From: Pararhizobium sp. | GTDB lineage: Bacteria; Pseudomonadota; Alphaproteobacteria; Rhizobiales; Rhizobiaceae | Direction: 5' to 3' | NCBI GenBank assembly: GCA_017794825.1 | Contig: CP051237.1 | Coordinates: 3,306,501 to 3,370,500, forward strand | Length of the DNA stretch: 64,000 nt | In this document: piece after piece, positions 55,091 through 64,000 of the stretch | How the letters are laid out: the number at the start of each line of letters is the position of its first letter | Position numbering within the stretch: the stretch's first letter is position 1 | Translations under genes and position numbers: made by a program | The notes under the pieces: model-generated | Seen by the model: only the letters and a program-made list of their open reading frames with translations | Database searches by the model: none | What the model was told of the DNA's origin: nothing

Positions 55091-56599
55091 TCAACGCTGG
55101 AATTTCATCCCGAGACCCACGTAAATGTCGTCGTTGTCGGTGTCTTCGGACATGGTCTTTTCGTAGCTGACCTCCCCGTCGATGCCGACATTTCGGTTCA
55201 GCCACCAGGTGAATCCGGCTCCCGCCACGATGACGGTTTCGTCAGGCAGATCGCCATAGTAGCGCCGCCATCCCAGCTGTCCGTTCATCCTCGTTATGAA
55301 GTTCTCGCGGACCTTGCGGGTGATGTCGGCGGAGGCGGAGTAGTAGACGGAGCCTGACACGTCAGCCGTCGTCGAATCCTCGATGCTGGTGTTCAGCCCC
55401 AGCCTGACGACCGTGTCCCGTTCCGGCGACCAGTTCGCGAAGCCGCCGATCGCGAAAGCGCCGATCGGCTCCAGCCTCGGGTCATCGTAGTTGCGCTGGA
55501 TGTATCCGGCCGAAAGCTCCCCGTTCCATTTCTCGCCGCGATCGAAGACCGCGCCGGCCCTGAGCGCAAAGCCTTTGGACGATCGTTGGTAGCCGTTCGC
55601 GTCCTCCGTTTCGTCATAGTCGATGAGTGTCCCCTCGACCTCTGCAAAAGGCCGCAGCACGGCGCCATTGTCGGCGCCTGCCCGAAGCACCATCCGGTAG
55701 CTGTTGTTGTCGCGTTCTGATTGCGAAAGTTCTTCGCCGTCGTCGAGCTCGACGTCTCCATATGTCGAGCGCATGGCGGTAAAGGCGGCGCGGCCTCTCC
55801 AGGATCCGAACGAGTGCTCTATTCCGGCGCGGCCTTCAAAGGAATGGACGTCCGATTGCGCGACTGCGTTTTCGACCGAATTGGCGTCGGTCTGGTCCTC
55901 GCGCCTGAAATCGTATCCGAAGAAGAGATTGGCGGTCGTGGTCGAGGAAATGTCCAGCCGCAACTCGGCGTCCACAGACGTGCTCGGATCTTCCGGACCG
56001 TCGCCAGAGAGCGTTATGTCTATGACCTGCTGCCCGGAAATCTTCAACTGGTGGCGCGACCAGTCGGACTCCAGTTCCGCGGCCAGTGTTGTCCTGCTCA
56101 GACTGCGCGCCGTTTTCGCCTCTCCGTCGAGAACGGATTCGTGACCCAGTTGCTGTGTGAGCGTCGGGCGCAGAATGAAGGTTCCAATCCGCATGCCGAC
56201 GGCCGCGTAGGGATCCGGGTCCGGTTTGCGCACGACGGTGTCGACGGTCGGCTGGGTGGGGTTCTCGCGGCCAAACCATTGCACAGGTCCGGTTCGCTGA
56301 ACCGCCTCGACGGCGCCGGTTGTCGTGTCGTCGAGCTCGGCCGATGTATCGCCGGCGTCGCCGTCTTCCGCCTCCTGCTGCTCGTTCGCCTGTTCTTCTT
56401 CGTCCACGGCGACGCGTTCGGCGCGGCGGCGCTCGGCTCCGGTGCGGCCGTCGTCCTCGATAAGTCCCCTGAGAAGCTGGTCGGTGTCGTCTGACAGCTG
56501 CGCAGACGCAGGGTGCGCCCAGATCAGGACGGCCAAAGCCACGACCAGCGGCAGGGCCGCCAGCCTCCCGATCCAGAAAACGCGCGATGTGGCAACCAT
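55091..56599 (-). CDS. Outer membrane beta-barrel protein
   Basis: The 502-aa protein has a signal peptide (LPLVVALAVLIWAHPASA|QLS), an acidic region of about 75 residues, and then alternating hydrophobic strands typical of a barrel (TANLFFGYDFRRE, NRNVGIDGEVSYEK, DDIYVGLGMKFQR at the end). It resembles the OMP_b-brl_2 group of rhizobial outer-membrane proteins. The function is unknown. It is convergent to galU. Confidence 0.82.
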   Translation of the reverse strand: MVATSRVFWIGRLAALPLVVALAVLIWAHPASAQLSDDTDQLLRGLIEDDGRTGAERRRAERVAVDEEEQANEQQEAEDGDAGDTSAELDDTTTGAVEAVQRTGPVQWFGRENPTQPTVDTVVRKPDPDPYAAVGMRIGTFILRPTLTQQLGHESVLDGEAKTARSLSRTTLAAELESDWSRHQLKISGQQVIDITLSGDGPEDPSTSVDAELRLDISSTTTANLFFGYDFRREDQTDANSVENAVAQSDVHSFEGRAGIEHSFGSWRGRAAFTAMRSTYGDVELDDGEELSQSERDNNSYRMVLRAGADNGAVLRPFAEVEGTLIDYDETEDANGYQRSSKGFALRAGAVFDRGEKWNGELSAGYIQRNYDDPRLEPIGAFAIGGFANWSPERDTVVRLGLNTSIEDSTTADVSGSVYYSASADITRKVRENFITRMNGQLGWRRYYGDLPDETVIVAGAGFTWWLNRNVGIDGEVSYEKTMSEDTDNDDIYVGLGMKFQR

Positions 56600-56677
56600 T
56601 TACGGCCTGAAACAAGGGGAACAAATCTTCCCAAACCGTAAAGCTTTGTGGTTAAGGCTTCCTTACGGAAAGACGTT

Positions 56678-57157
56678 TCAGGCCGGCGCGGAGATCTCGT
56701 TCACCGGTTCGACCTTCAGCGTGCTTCCGGCGCTTGCAACGATGCGGACGCGACTTCCAACAGGTAGATCCGGACCATTGACGACCCATGTCGTGTCGTC
56801 GAGATGAATACGGCCGCGGCCCTCGTTTATCGGCGCCTTCAGCGTTGCGGTACGGCCGATCAGGCTCGCGCCGCGCTGGTTGAGCAGCGGCTCGTCGGAC
56901 ACATCCTCCTGTCCTGCGATCACACGCCGCCCGATCAGCGCGGATATCGCGGCGAAAACCGCGAAAATGATCACCTGCATCTGCCAAATCCAGTAGGATT
57001 CGGTCCACAGCATCAGCGACAGGCTGCCCACGATGATGGCTGCGATGCCGAACCACATCAGGAAAATCCCGGGAATGATGACTTCCATCGCCAGAAGAAG
57101 CAGGCCGATGACCCACCATGTCCAGGGTCCGAGTTGCGTCGCGATCCAGTCGAACAT
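56678..57157 (-). CDS. NfeD family membrane protein
   Basis: The 159-aa protein has three membrane segments (residues 10-65 and 72-92) and a C-terminal OB-fold domain (GASLIGRTATLKAPINEGRGRIHLDDTTW). NfeD proteins pair with SPFH/stomatin proteins, whose gene is three bases upstream here. Together they form membrane microdomain complexes for quality control. Confidence 0.92.
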   Translation of the reverse strand: MFDWIATQLGPWTWWVIGLLLLAMEVIIPGIFLMWFGIAAIIVGSLSLMLWTESYWIWQMQVIIFAVFAAISALIGRRVIAGQEDVSDEPLLNQRGASLIGRTATLKAPINEGRGRIHLDDTTWVVNGPDLPVGSRVRIVASAGSTLKVEPVNEISAPA

Positions 57158-57159
57158 CG

Positions 57160-58149
57160 TCAGTCCGTCCGCTGGCCGGTGGAGGGAACGGAACGACGCG
57201 CGGAGGCGGCTTGCCCGCCAGGCCCGTCGGCGAATACTTCCCTCGCGATTGCGCCGATGCCGCCCAGGGAACCGATAAGCGACGAGGCTTCCATCGGCAT
57301 GAGGACGATCTTCTGGTTGTTGGCCGTGCCGATCGAAGCCAGCGCCTCGGTGTATTTCTGCGCGACGAAGTAGTTGATCGCCTGGACGTCGCCCTGTGCG
57401 ATCGCTTCGGAAACGGAGCGGGTGGCGGCGGCCTCCGCTTCTGCGAGCCGCTCGCGGGCTTCGGCCTCGCGGAACGCCGCCTCGCGCGTGCCTTCGGCCT
57501 GAAGGATGGCGGCCTGCTTTGCGCCTTCCGCGCGCAGGATCTGGGCGTTGCGGGCGCCTTCGGCCTCCAGCACCTCGGCGCGCTTTTCACGTTCGGCCTT
57601 CATCTGCCGGGCCATGGCGTCGACGAGGTCTGTCGGCGGATTGATGTCCTTGATTTCCACGCGCGTGATCTTGATGCCCCAGGGGCTTGCCGCCTCGTCG
57701 ACAACCCTCAGCAGTCGCTCGTTGATGGCGTCGCGGTTCGACAGCAATTCGTCCAGATCCATCGAGCCCATGACCGAGCGGATGTTTGTCATCGTCAGAT
57801 TCAGGATGGCGTATTCAAGCTCCTTGACCTGGTAAGCGGCCTGCGGCGCGTTGAGCACCTGATAAAATGCGACGGCGTCCGCGCCGACGCTGGCGTTGTC
57901 GCGGGTGATGACTTCCTGGGTCGGAACGTCGAGGACCTGCTCCATCATGTTCATGCGCGCGCCGACCCTGTCGATGAGCGGCACGATCAGGTTGAGCCCC
58001 GGAGTGAGCGTTCGGGTATAGCGACCGAAACGCTCCACGGTGTAATTGTAGCCCTGAGAGACCGTCTTGACGCTTGCGTAGAGAACCAGAAGCACGAGAA
58101 CGAGAAAGACGATTACGGCGATATCGAAGCCGCTCAGGGGTGGTAGCAT
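57160..58149 (-). CDS. SPFH/stomatin-family membrane protein (QmcA-like)
   Basis: The 329-aa protein starts at ATG 58149 ([15 protein letters not shown]) with one N-terminal membrane anchor. It then has the SPFH domain ([53 protein letters not shown]) and a long Ala/Glu-rich coiled coil (residues 200-265). It oligomerises at the inner membrane with the NfeD partner and may bind proteases such as FtsH. Confidence 0.93.
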   Translation of the reverse strand: MLPPLSGFDIAVIVFLVLVLLVLYASVKTVSQGYNYTVERFGRYTRTLTPGLNLIVPLIDRVGARMNMMEQVLDVPTQEVITRDNASVGADAVAFYQVLNAPQAAYQVKELEYAILNLTMTNIRSVMGSMDLDELLSNRDAINERLLRVVDEAASPWGIKITRVEIKDINPPTDLVDAMARQMKAEREKRAEVLEAEGARNAQILRAEGAKQAAILQAEGTREAAFREAEARERLAEAEAAATRSVSEAIAQGDVQAINYFVAQKYTEALASIGTANNQKIVLMPMEASSLIGSLGGIGAIAREVFADGPGGQAASARRSVPSTGQRTD

Positions 58150-58335
58150 GTCAAAATCCTCCGTTGCGCGCGGGCTCATGGAGCCCGAACGACGTCTGAT
58201 GGTCACGAAATGTGTTTAACCGACATACCTTAAAGATGGGTAATGCAAGGGATGGTTACAATATGGCAGGCGTCAATATTGTTAGTTGAAAAATATCAAC
58301 AGGTTATATCGATGCTTTTCGGCTCGGCCGCGGAT

Positions 58336-59382
58336 TCATATCCAGCCCTGCAATTCACGGCGAACCACCGTTTCCAGGACCTTCATTCCATCGTCGCTGT
58401 CATTGAGGCATGGAATGTGGGTGAAGTTCTCGCCGCCATTCTCGTGAAAGCTTTCCATCGCCTGTTCGGCGATCTCTTCGAGCGTCTCGAGGCAGTCGGA
58501 CACGAAGCCCGGGTTGAGCACCGCGATATTTCGCACCCCTTGGCTGGCCAGCTCCTCCACCGTCTTGTCGGTATAGGGTTGAAGCCATTCCTCGGGCCCG
58601 AAACGCGACTGGAATGTGATCTTCAGCCGGTCATCCGGCCAACCAAGATATTCGCGCAGCAGGCGCGTCGTTTTCTGGCAGTGACAGTGATAGGGGTCGC
58701 CCTTTTCGAAATAGGATTTCGGAATGCCGTGAAACGAAGCCAGAACCACTTCCGGCTCCCAGTCGAGCGTGGCGAGATGGTTGATGATCGATTTGCCCAG
58801 CGCTTCGATATAGACCGGATCGTCGTGATAGGGCGGCGCAACGCGAAGAGCGGGCTGCCATCGCATCTTCATCAGCGCTTCGAACGCCTTGTCGTTCACG
58901 GTCGCGGTCGTGCTCGCCGCATATTGCGGATAGAGCGGAAACAGCAGGATCCGTTCGCATCCCGCGTCCTTGAGGGCGTTGATGCGTTCCGCGATCGACG
59001 GAGTTCCATAGCGCATGGCCCAGTCGACGACGACATTGTCTTCGGCCGCGAGGGCATTGCCGAGCAGGTCCGACTGGTTGCGGGTGTAGGTTCTCAGGTA
59101 GCTTTCGTCCTTGTCCGTGTTCCAGATCGTCTCGTAGGCCTTGCCCACCTTTCCGGGACGGGTGTTGAGCACGATGCCGAACAGGATCGGATACCAGTAG
59201 GCGCGCGGCCATTCGATGACGCGCCTGTCGGTCAGGAACTCCCGCAGATACCGGCGCATCGACGTGTAGTCGGTTCCGTCCGGAGTGCCGAGATTGACCA
59301 GAAGCAAGCCGACCTTGCCGAAAGACACCGCAGGGTGCTTTGGCGGAAGATGGCGCGTGGCGGTCGTTTCGGTCGGGGTCAT
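58336..59382 (-). CDS. hemH: Ferrochelatase
   Basis: The 348-aa enzyme inserts Fe2+ into protoporphyrin IX. It starts at ATG 59382 (MTPTETTATRHLPPKH). It has GLLLVNLGTPDGTDY, RYWYPILFG-like YWYPILFGIV, the active-site His in LASFHGIPKSYFEKGDPYHCHC, and GPEEWLQPYTDKTVEEL. It is a single gene at the membrane. Confidence 0.96.
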   Translation of the reverse strand: MTPTETTATRHLPPKHPAVSFGKVGLLLVNLGTPDGTDYTSMRRYLREFLTDRRVIEWPRAYWYPILFGIVLNTRPGKVGKAYETIWNTDKDESYLRTYTRNQSDLLGNALAAEDNVVVDWAMRYGTPSIAERINALKDAGCERILLFPLYPQYAASTTATVNDKAFEALMKMRWQPALRVAPPYHDDPVYIEALGKSIINHLATLDWEPEVVLASFHGIPKSYFEKGDPYHCHCQKTTRLLREYLGWPDDRLKITFQSRFGPEEWLQPYTDKTVEELASQGVRNIAVLNPGFVSDCLETLEEIAEQAMESFHENGGENFTHIPCLNDSDDGMKVLETVVRRELQGWI

Positions 59383-59480
59383 GGGATTTCGCTGTTTAAA
59401 ATGATTCCGGAGTGCTGACTCGGCCAAAATATGGGCCGCGGCCGCAATTTCAAGCATTTGTGGAAAATGCCGCAGACGTC

Positions 59481-59513
59481 AAAAAAAGCGGCCCGGGAAT
59501 TCCCGAGCCGCTT
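59481..59513 (-). terminator. Rho-independent terminator of the 5'-nucleotidase gene
   Basis: On the minus strand AAGCGGCTCGGGAATTCCCGGGCCGCTT forms a long stem with one mismatch, followed by five more T. It begins 24 bases after the stop codon. Confidence 0.9.
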
Positions 59514-59536
59514 CTTCACGAATGCCTGTTCGCTGG

Positions 59537-61471
59537 TCAGTTGGACTTGGCGGGGATCGTCAGTTCGCTTCCAACTTCCAGCTTTTTCGGGTTCTGACCC
59601 GGATTTGCGTCGGCGATGGACTTCCACTGCTTGCCGTCGCCGAAATATTTTTCCGCAAGGGCCCAGAGGCTGTCGCCGGCCGAAATGACATGGGTGGTCG
59701 CCGATTCGACGGCTTCCTCAACCTTCTCCATGCCTTCCTTGGCCATTTCCTCGGTCTTTTCCATGACGGTTTCCGAGGCGGCCTGGGTGTCCTTTTCCAT
59801 CGTCGCGGCGTCGGACTTCATCTCGTCTTTCATGGATTCGTCGGCTTTCGGCTCCATGGCGGCCGAGACTTCCGTGATGCGCCCGTCGACATACGGCTTG
59901 TAGGGATTGTTTTCGCCGAGATAGTCGACCACGACCTGCTCAAGACCCGGGCCGTAATCGTAGGCGTTCATGCCGGCTGTTGCAAAGACGCTGTAGCCGT
60001 CGCCGCCGCCACGCATGAAGTTGTTGGAAACCACGCCGTAGGTCGTGTCGTCCTCGATTGCCGCGAAGCTGCCGTCGCCGCCTTCGACCATGACGTCGGA
60101 AATCCGCTCGCCGGCCGGTTTGGACGGGTCGAAACTGTATTTCAGCCCGGCGACCTGTGGAAAGCGTCCTGCGCCCTCTTCCAGCTGGCTGACGCCGTTT
60201 TCGAGCGCGGCCTTCACATCCGAGCCTTTGAGCTGAAAGGTCGAAAGCGTGTTCTGGAAAGGCAGCACGGTCAGCACTTCGCCCATGGTGACTTCGCCCT
60301 GGTCGATCGATGCGCGGAGGCCGCCGCCGTTTTGGATGGCGATCTGCACGCCCTGGCCCTTGACCCGGTCAAGCATGGCGTCGGAGACGAGATTTCCCAT
60401 CTCGCATTCCTGGGAACGGCATGTCGTCCGTTCTCCGTCGATTGTGGCGGAACTGTCTCCGACCACTTCCTTCTTCATTTCCTCGATCGGAGCGGCCAGT
60501 TCAGCGATGCGTTTCTGCATCGCCTCATTCGGCTTGAAGCTGGCGTCGAGAAGGATGGGGTCCCCGGCGGCGCTCTTGAGATTGCCGTCGTCATCGAACA
60601 CCAGTTTGATTTCGCCAAGATATTTGCCGTAGGCGTAGCCTTGAACGATCGGAATGTCCTTGCCGGACATTTCGTTCTTCACCATCACAGGGTAGGGACC
60701 GGCGGCTTTTTCGTCCGTGTTCGACAGCAATGTGTGGGAGTGTCCGCCCACGATCAGATCGATGCCGTCAACTTCGGCCGCAATCTTCTTGTCGAGCGGC
60801 AGGCCGACATGGGTCAGCGCGATGACCTTGGTGGCGCCGGCTTCCTTGACCTTGTCGACCGCCTCCATGAGGTAAAGAACCGGCTCCATGAACAGAACGG
60901 CGTCGCTGGGCGAAGACGTTACATCGGTGTCTTCAGCCACAACGCCGATAATGCCGATCTTCTCGCCGCCGACGTCCTTGATGACGTATTCCACCATCCG
61001 CGTTCCGGCGAGCGGGCTGTTGGCGCCGATCAGCGTGTTTCCGTAGATTATCGGGAAATCGGTTTTTCCGACGAAATCGGCGAGCACCTGATCGCCGTCG
61101 TCGAATTCGTGGTTGCCGAGAACCATCGCGTCCTGGTCCATCTGGTCGAGGAACTCGGCCTCGGCGTCGCCCTTGTAGGTGGTGTAGAAGAGAGAACCCT
61201 GGAAATTGTCTCCGGCGTTCAGAACAAGCACGTTGTCGAGGGCCTGTTTCCGCTCGTCGATGGCTGTCTTCAGGCGCGCGGCGCCGCCGAAGCACTTGCC
61301 TTCCGTCTCGTCTTCCGCTGAACAGGTCGAATCGTATTTGTTGATCGGTTCGATGCGACTGTGCAGGTCGTTGAAATGCAGCACGTTGAGTTCGTAGTCG
61401 GCCCAGGCGCCGCCAGTGGCGAGCCCCAGAGCGGCGGCCGAGAGCAGCGCGCGTAACATGATCCTGTTCAT
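59537..61471 (-). CDS. Bifunctional metallophosphatase/5'-nucleotidase with C-terminal LysM
   Basis: The 644-aa protein has a signal peptide (LSAAALGLATGGAWA|DYE), then a UshA-type calcineurin-like domain with LNVLHFNDLHSRIEP, LNAGDNFQGS, MVLGNHEFDDG and LIVGGHSHTLL. The 5'-nucleotidase C-terminal domain follows (GGLRASIDQGEVTMGEVLTVLPF), then an acidic Glu/Met/Lys-rich linker and a LysM motif (HVISAGDSLWALAEKYFGDGKQW). It hydrolyses nucleotides in the periplasm and the LysM should anchor it to peptidoglycan. Confidence 0.92.
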   Translation of the reverse strand: MNRIMLRALLSAAALGLATGGAWADYELNVLHFNDLHSRIEPINKYDSTCSAEDETEGKCFGGAARLKTAIDERKQALDNVLVLNAGDNFQGSLFYTTYKGDAEAEFLDQMDQDAMVLGNHEFDDGDQVLADFVGKTDFPIIYGNTLIGANSPLAGTRMVEYVIKDVGGEKIGIIGVVAEDTDVTSSPSDAVLFMEPVLYLMEAVDKVKEAGATKVIALTHVGLPLDKKIAAEVDGIDLIVGGHSHTLLSNTDEKAAGPYPVMVKNEMSGKDIPIVQGYAYGKYLGEIKLVFDDDGNLKSAAGDPILLDASFKPNEAMQKRIAELAAPIEEMKKEVVGDSSATIDGERTTCRSQECEMGNLVSDAMLDRVKGQGVQIAIQNGGGLRASIDQGEVTMGEVLTVLPFQNTLSTFQLKGSDVKAALENGVSQLEEGAGRFPQVAGLKYSFDPSKPAGERISDVMVEGGDGSFAAIEDDTTYGVVSNNFMRGGGDGYSVFATAGMNAYDYGPGLEQVVVDYLGENNPYKPYVDGRITEVSAAMEPKADESMKDEMKSDAATMEKDTQAASETVMEKTEEMAKEGMEKVEEAVESATTHVISAGDSLWALAEKYFGDGKQWKSIADANPGQNPKKLEVGSELTIPAKSN

Positions 61472-61647
61472 TGATATCTCCCTGTTAAGGTCTTCCCTGG
61501 AGGGCGGCCTGACTCAAGCGTCACACTAGGCCGCCGGAATGGTTCGCACCGTTACTGTCACACGCAATTTGCATTTGAATGACAACCGCGTCGCGGTCGC
61601 ATTCTGTTACCGATTTCGCCGAAACTCAAGCCTGTCTGCGGGGAAAC

Positions 61648-62901
61648 TCAGTTTTCGTAATTGCGCTCGTCGGCGATGACCTTGCCGTCATTGGGAAGGC
61701 TGCCGGCCGCGACCCCGACCACGTTGCCCTTGAGCCTGGTGACGTCGGACAACGTCGCGGAAATCGACGCCGCGTCCAGGTCCGCGCCGCTTCCCGCCTC
61801 GACATGCAGCGTCATGCTGTCCTGATTGTCGATGCGGTTGACGACCAGCCGCGCCCTGGCGATTTCCGGATGCCGTTTCATGATGGCGTCGACCTGTTTC
61901 GGATCGACGAACATGCCCTTGATCTTGGTGCGCTGGTCGGCGCGTCCCATCCAGCCTGCGATGCGCGTGTTTGTCCTGCCGCAGGGCGAGGGGCCTTCGA
62001 CGACCGCCGAGAGGTCTCCGGTGGCGAACCGGATCAACGGATAGGCCTCGTTGAGGCAGGTGACGACGACTTCGCCAACCTCGCCGTCGGCGACAGGTTC
62101 TCCGCTGCCCGGCCGCACGATTTCCAGGATGAGGTTTTCGTTCAGGATCATGCCGGGGTATGGCGCGCCGTCCCCGGCCGCGCTTTCATAGGCGATGACG
62201 CCGATATCGGCGCTTGCGTAGCACTGCAGCGTCTTGATTCCGCGAAAGTAATATTCATCACGCAAGGATGGAAAGAGCGCGCCGCCGGAAACCATGGCGT
62301 GGGTGATGGAAGACAGGTCCAGGCCGTTTTCCGCCGCCCTGTCGAGCATGATCTTCAGAAAGTCAGGCGTTCCCGTATAGGCCGTCGGGCGCAGGTTTGC
62401 GGCCGCCTCGACCTGGGCGTCGGTGTTGCCAACGCCGGCGGGAAACACAAGGCATCCCATGGCGCGGGCGCCCTCGTCCAGGATGAACGCGCCCGGCGTC
62501 ATGTGATAGGAAAACGCGTTGTGGACAATGTCGCCGGCGCGAAATCCTGCGGCGAACAGCGCGCGGGCCGCCTGCCACGGATCGGCGCCGAACCCTTGAG
62601 GCTCCCAGACCGGGCCCGGAGACATGAACACCCGGTTGCCCCGCAGCGCGTCCGTCGCCGCGAAACCGCCGAATGGCGGGTTGGCGGCCTGCGCGGCCAT
62701 GAGGTCCTGTTTTGTCAGAACCGGAAGGGCGGCCAGCGCCGATCGGCTGTCGATCGATTTTGGATCGATGTCCGCCAGCCAGTTTTTCAGACCTTCGGCC
62801 TGCGACATGGCGCGAGCCAGGAACGGCGGCAGTTTCTCGAAAAGGTCCCGTTCACGGACTTCCGGTTCGCGCGTTTCCAGCGCGTCGAAATAGGCGGTCA
62901 A
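61648..62901 (-). CDS. Phenylacetate-CoA ligase-like AMP-forming enzyme (PaaK family)
   Basis: The 417-aa enzyme is of the short PaaK/adenylate-forming class: LPVLTKQDLMAAQ, VFMSPGPVWEPQ (in place of the usual SSGTTG loop), LQCYASADIGVIAYE, VVTCLNEAYPLIRFATGDLS and GRADQRTKIKGMFVDPKQV (hinge and AMP motifs). The activated acid is not known. The normal Ser/Thr/Gly P-loop is atypical, so the substrate may be too. It is alone between the nucleotidase and omp10. Confidence 0.85.
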   Translation of the reverse strand: MTAYFDALETREPEVRERDLFEKLPPFLARAMSQAEGLKNWLADIDPKSIDSRSALAALPVLTKQDLMAAQAANPPFGGFAATDALRGNRVFMSPGPVWEPQGFGADPWQAARALFAAGFRAGDIVHNAFSYHMTPGAFILDEGARAMGCLVFPAGVGNTDAQVEAAANLRPTAYTGTPDFLKIMLDRAAENGLDLSSITHAMVSGGALFPSLRDEYYFRGIKTLQCYASADIGVIAYESAAGDGAPYPGMILNENLILEIVRPGSGEPVADGEVGEVVVTCLNEAYPLIRFATGDLSAVVEGPSPCGRTNTRIAGWMGRADQRTKIKGMFVDPKQVDAIMKRHPEIARARLVVNRIDNQDSMTLHVEAGSGADLDAASISATLSDVTRLKGNVVGVAAGSLPNDGKVIADERNYEN

Positions 62902-62988
62902 GACGATACTCCTCCCGTTTCGTCCCTCATGTCGTACCGGTAGCCGGTCCCGGACCGTCTGTACAGCGCCGCCGCGAACGGCTGCTCG

Positions 62989-63351
62989 CTACGCTGTTCG
63001 ACGGGTCAGCGTGAACTGGCTGCCTGTGCTCGACGTGCAATTGAGCCTTGCTGGCGAAGCCAGGGAGCAGTTCACCTTGGAACTGGAGTTGCGTACCAGG
63101 GACCGCAGATCGATCTGAACGACGCGCGGACCAGTGTAATTGTATCTGCCGGTCGCCAGCAGGGTGTTCGTATCGGTCGTCCGGGTTTCGAACTGGCCGT
63201 CGGAGAAGGTGGAAATGATCCCGTTGGGATCGGTCCATTGTCCCTCGATTGAATTCGGATCATAGCGTGGCCCGCCTCCGAAATTTGATTGGCAGGCGGC
63301 GAGCGCCCCCACCATGAATAGAAGTGTCAGTGTCCTCGACCAATGCCGCAT
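62989..63351 (-). CDS. omp10: Omp10-like outer membrane lipoprotein
   Basis: The 120-aa protein starts at ATG 63351 after GGAGG and has a lipoprotein signal (LLFMVGALAAC|QSN). The mature part closely follows Brucella Omp10: SIEGQWTDPNGIISTF, FETRTTDTNTLLATGRYNY, VNCSLASPARLNCTSSTGSQF and LTRRTA, with the paired Cys conserved. It belongs in the outer membrane; its molecular role is unknown. The protein is a strong marker of Hyphomicrobiales. Confidence 0.93.
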   Translation of the reverse strand: MRHWSRTLTLLFMVGALAACQSNFGGGPRYDPNSIEGQWTDPNGIISTFSDGQFETRTTDTNTLLATGRYNYTGPRVVQIDLRSLVRNSSSKVNCSLASPARLNCTSSTGSQFTLTRRTA

Positions 63352-63452
63352 GGGTGCCTCCGCTGTGGATGTCACGTTCGACGCCTCGTCTATCATTACC
63401 ACCGGACGCCCGTGAACGGCAACGTCCGGTCCGCCAAAAGGTTCATAACGCT

Positions 63453-64000
63453 TCAATGAACCAGAACATTCCTGAACTGCCAGGGATCGCTTTCGTCGAT
63501 ATCCTCCGGAAACAGTCCGGGGCGGTCGGTCAGAGGCGTCCAGTCGGTGTAATGGCCTTCCACGGGCCCGAGGTAGGGCAATTGCACTTCGAGACAGCGC
63601 CGGTAATCCATCTCGTCGGCTTCCACGATGCCTGATCCGGGATTTTCCAGCGCCCACACCATGCCGGCGAGCACGGCGGATGTGACCTGCAGGCCGGTGG
63701 CGTTCTGGTAGGGCGCGAGTTCGCGCGTTTCCTCAACAGAAAGGCGCGAGCCGAACCAGTAGGCGTTGCGTTCGTGCCCATAGAGAAGCACGCCCAGCTC
63801 ATCGATCCCGTCCTCGATCTCGTTTTCATCGAGGACATGCAGCTTGGGTTGCTGTTTGCCGCCATTGCCGAACATCTCATGCAACGAAAGAACCGCGTCG
63901 TTGGCCGGATGATATGCGTAGTGACAGGTCGGCCGGAAGACCACGTTTCCGCTGTCGTCCCTCAGCGTAAAGAAATCGGCGATCGATACGGATTCGTTGT
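63453..64000 (-). CDS. hss: Homospermidine synthase, C-terminal part (runs off window)
   Basis: The frame is open from the right edge to the stop at 63453. It ends with typical Hss sequence: FRPTCHYAYHPANDAVLSLHEM, DELGVLLYGHERNAYWFGSRL, QNATGLQVTSAVLAGMVWALENP and WTPLTDRPGLFPEDIDESDPWQF. The enzyme condenses putrescine units to homospermidine with NAD+. The N-terminus is outside the window. Confidence 0.93.
   Translation of the reverse strand, partial: NESVSIADFFTLRDDSGNVVFRPTCHYAYHPANDAVLSLHEMFGNGGKQQPKLHVLDENEIEDGIDELGVLLYGHERNAYWFGSRLSVEETRELAPYQNATGLQVTSAVLAGMVWALENPGSGIVEADEMDYRRCLEVQLPYLGPVEGHYTDWTPLTDRPGLFPEDIDESDPWQFRNVLVH

Noticed and set aside
1..64000. CRISPR array, prophage or rRNA operon
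   Set aside because: No regularly spaced repeats, phage structural genes or rRNA sequences were seen.

Overview
The window comes from the chromosome of an alphaproteobacterium, most likely of the order Hyphomicrobiales (Rhizobiales). The evidence is an Omp10-type lipoprotein, homospermidine synthase, CpdR, a GcrA-family protein, and an alpha-r8/MmgR-like small RNA lying between an N-formylglutamate amidohydrolase-like gene and an inositol-monophosphatase-family gene, as in rhizobia. No genus can be named from the sequence alone. One IS630-type insertion sequence and three small palindromic elements are present. There is no CRISPR array or prophage.

Region 1 (1-7.2 kb) is mixed. It holds the start of a TonB-dependent receptor, a TetR regulator, an orphan solute-binding protein and a class III cyclase gene broken by an in-frame TAG. 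A clear cobalamin riboswitch follows, and the next gene is, unexpectedly, an lpxD homologue. An SLC13-type transporter comes last.

Region 2 (7.4-12.8 kb) is a cyanate/nitrogen operon on the minus strand: a NasT-like ANTAR protein, a leader with two ANTAR-type hexaloop hairpins and a terminator, a Tat-exported NrtA/CmpA-like binding protein, a permease, an ATPase, an unknown periplasmic protein and cyanase.

Region 3 (13.1-35.7 kb) is the most interesting part and is built around zinc. A ZIP transporter (with an amidase) has a candidate Zur box. An ArsR/SmtB-type sensor with the alpha-5 zinc ligands and its palindromic operator precede a very His-rich protein, which looks like the zinc-excess side. 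Beyond the IS element and a TrxR-like/Rrf2 pair lies a large zinc-starvation cluster. The minus strand carries zur, a His-rich COG0523 GTPase, an FAD oxidoreductase with a Cys-rich tail, cysS, thrS and a SleB-like wall hydrolase, then gcrA-like, DUF882 peptidase and SBF permease genes. The plus strand carries folE, hisI, a ribD-type deaminase and a dihydroorotase. A second COG0523 GTPase with a small CPPR-motif partner sits opposite an NTF2-like gene. Zur-box-like palindromes related to GTTATAATATAAC lie before the ZIP gene, the DUF882 gene, the gcrA-like gene, between zur and folE, and before the second GTPase. Most of the enzymes belong to zinc-enzyme families, so the cluster looks like a backup proteome plus metallochaperones for zinc starvation, extended to cell-wall remodelling and cell-cycle transcription.

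Region 4 (35.8-64 kb) is mostly housekeeping: tRNA-Val(GAC), cpdR, the sRNA, an hsp20 gene, gltBD, galU, a lytic transglycosylase, an SPFH/NfeD pair, hemH, a LysM-tailed 5'-nucleotidase, a PaaK-like ligase, omp10 and the end of homospermidine synthase. Inside it is a complete bufferin-type RiPP operon (DUF2282 precursor, DUF692 enzyme, DUF2063 partner, DoxX protein).
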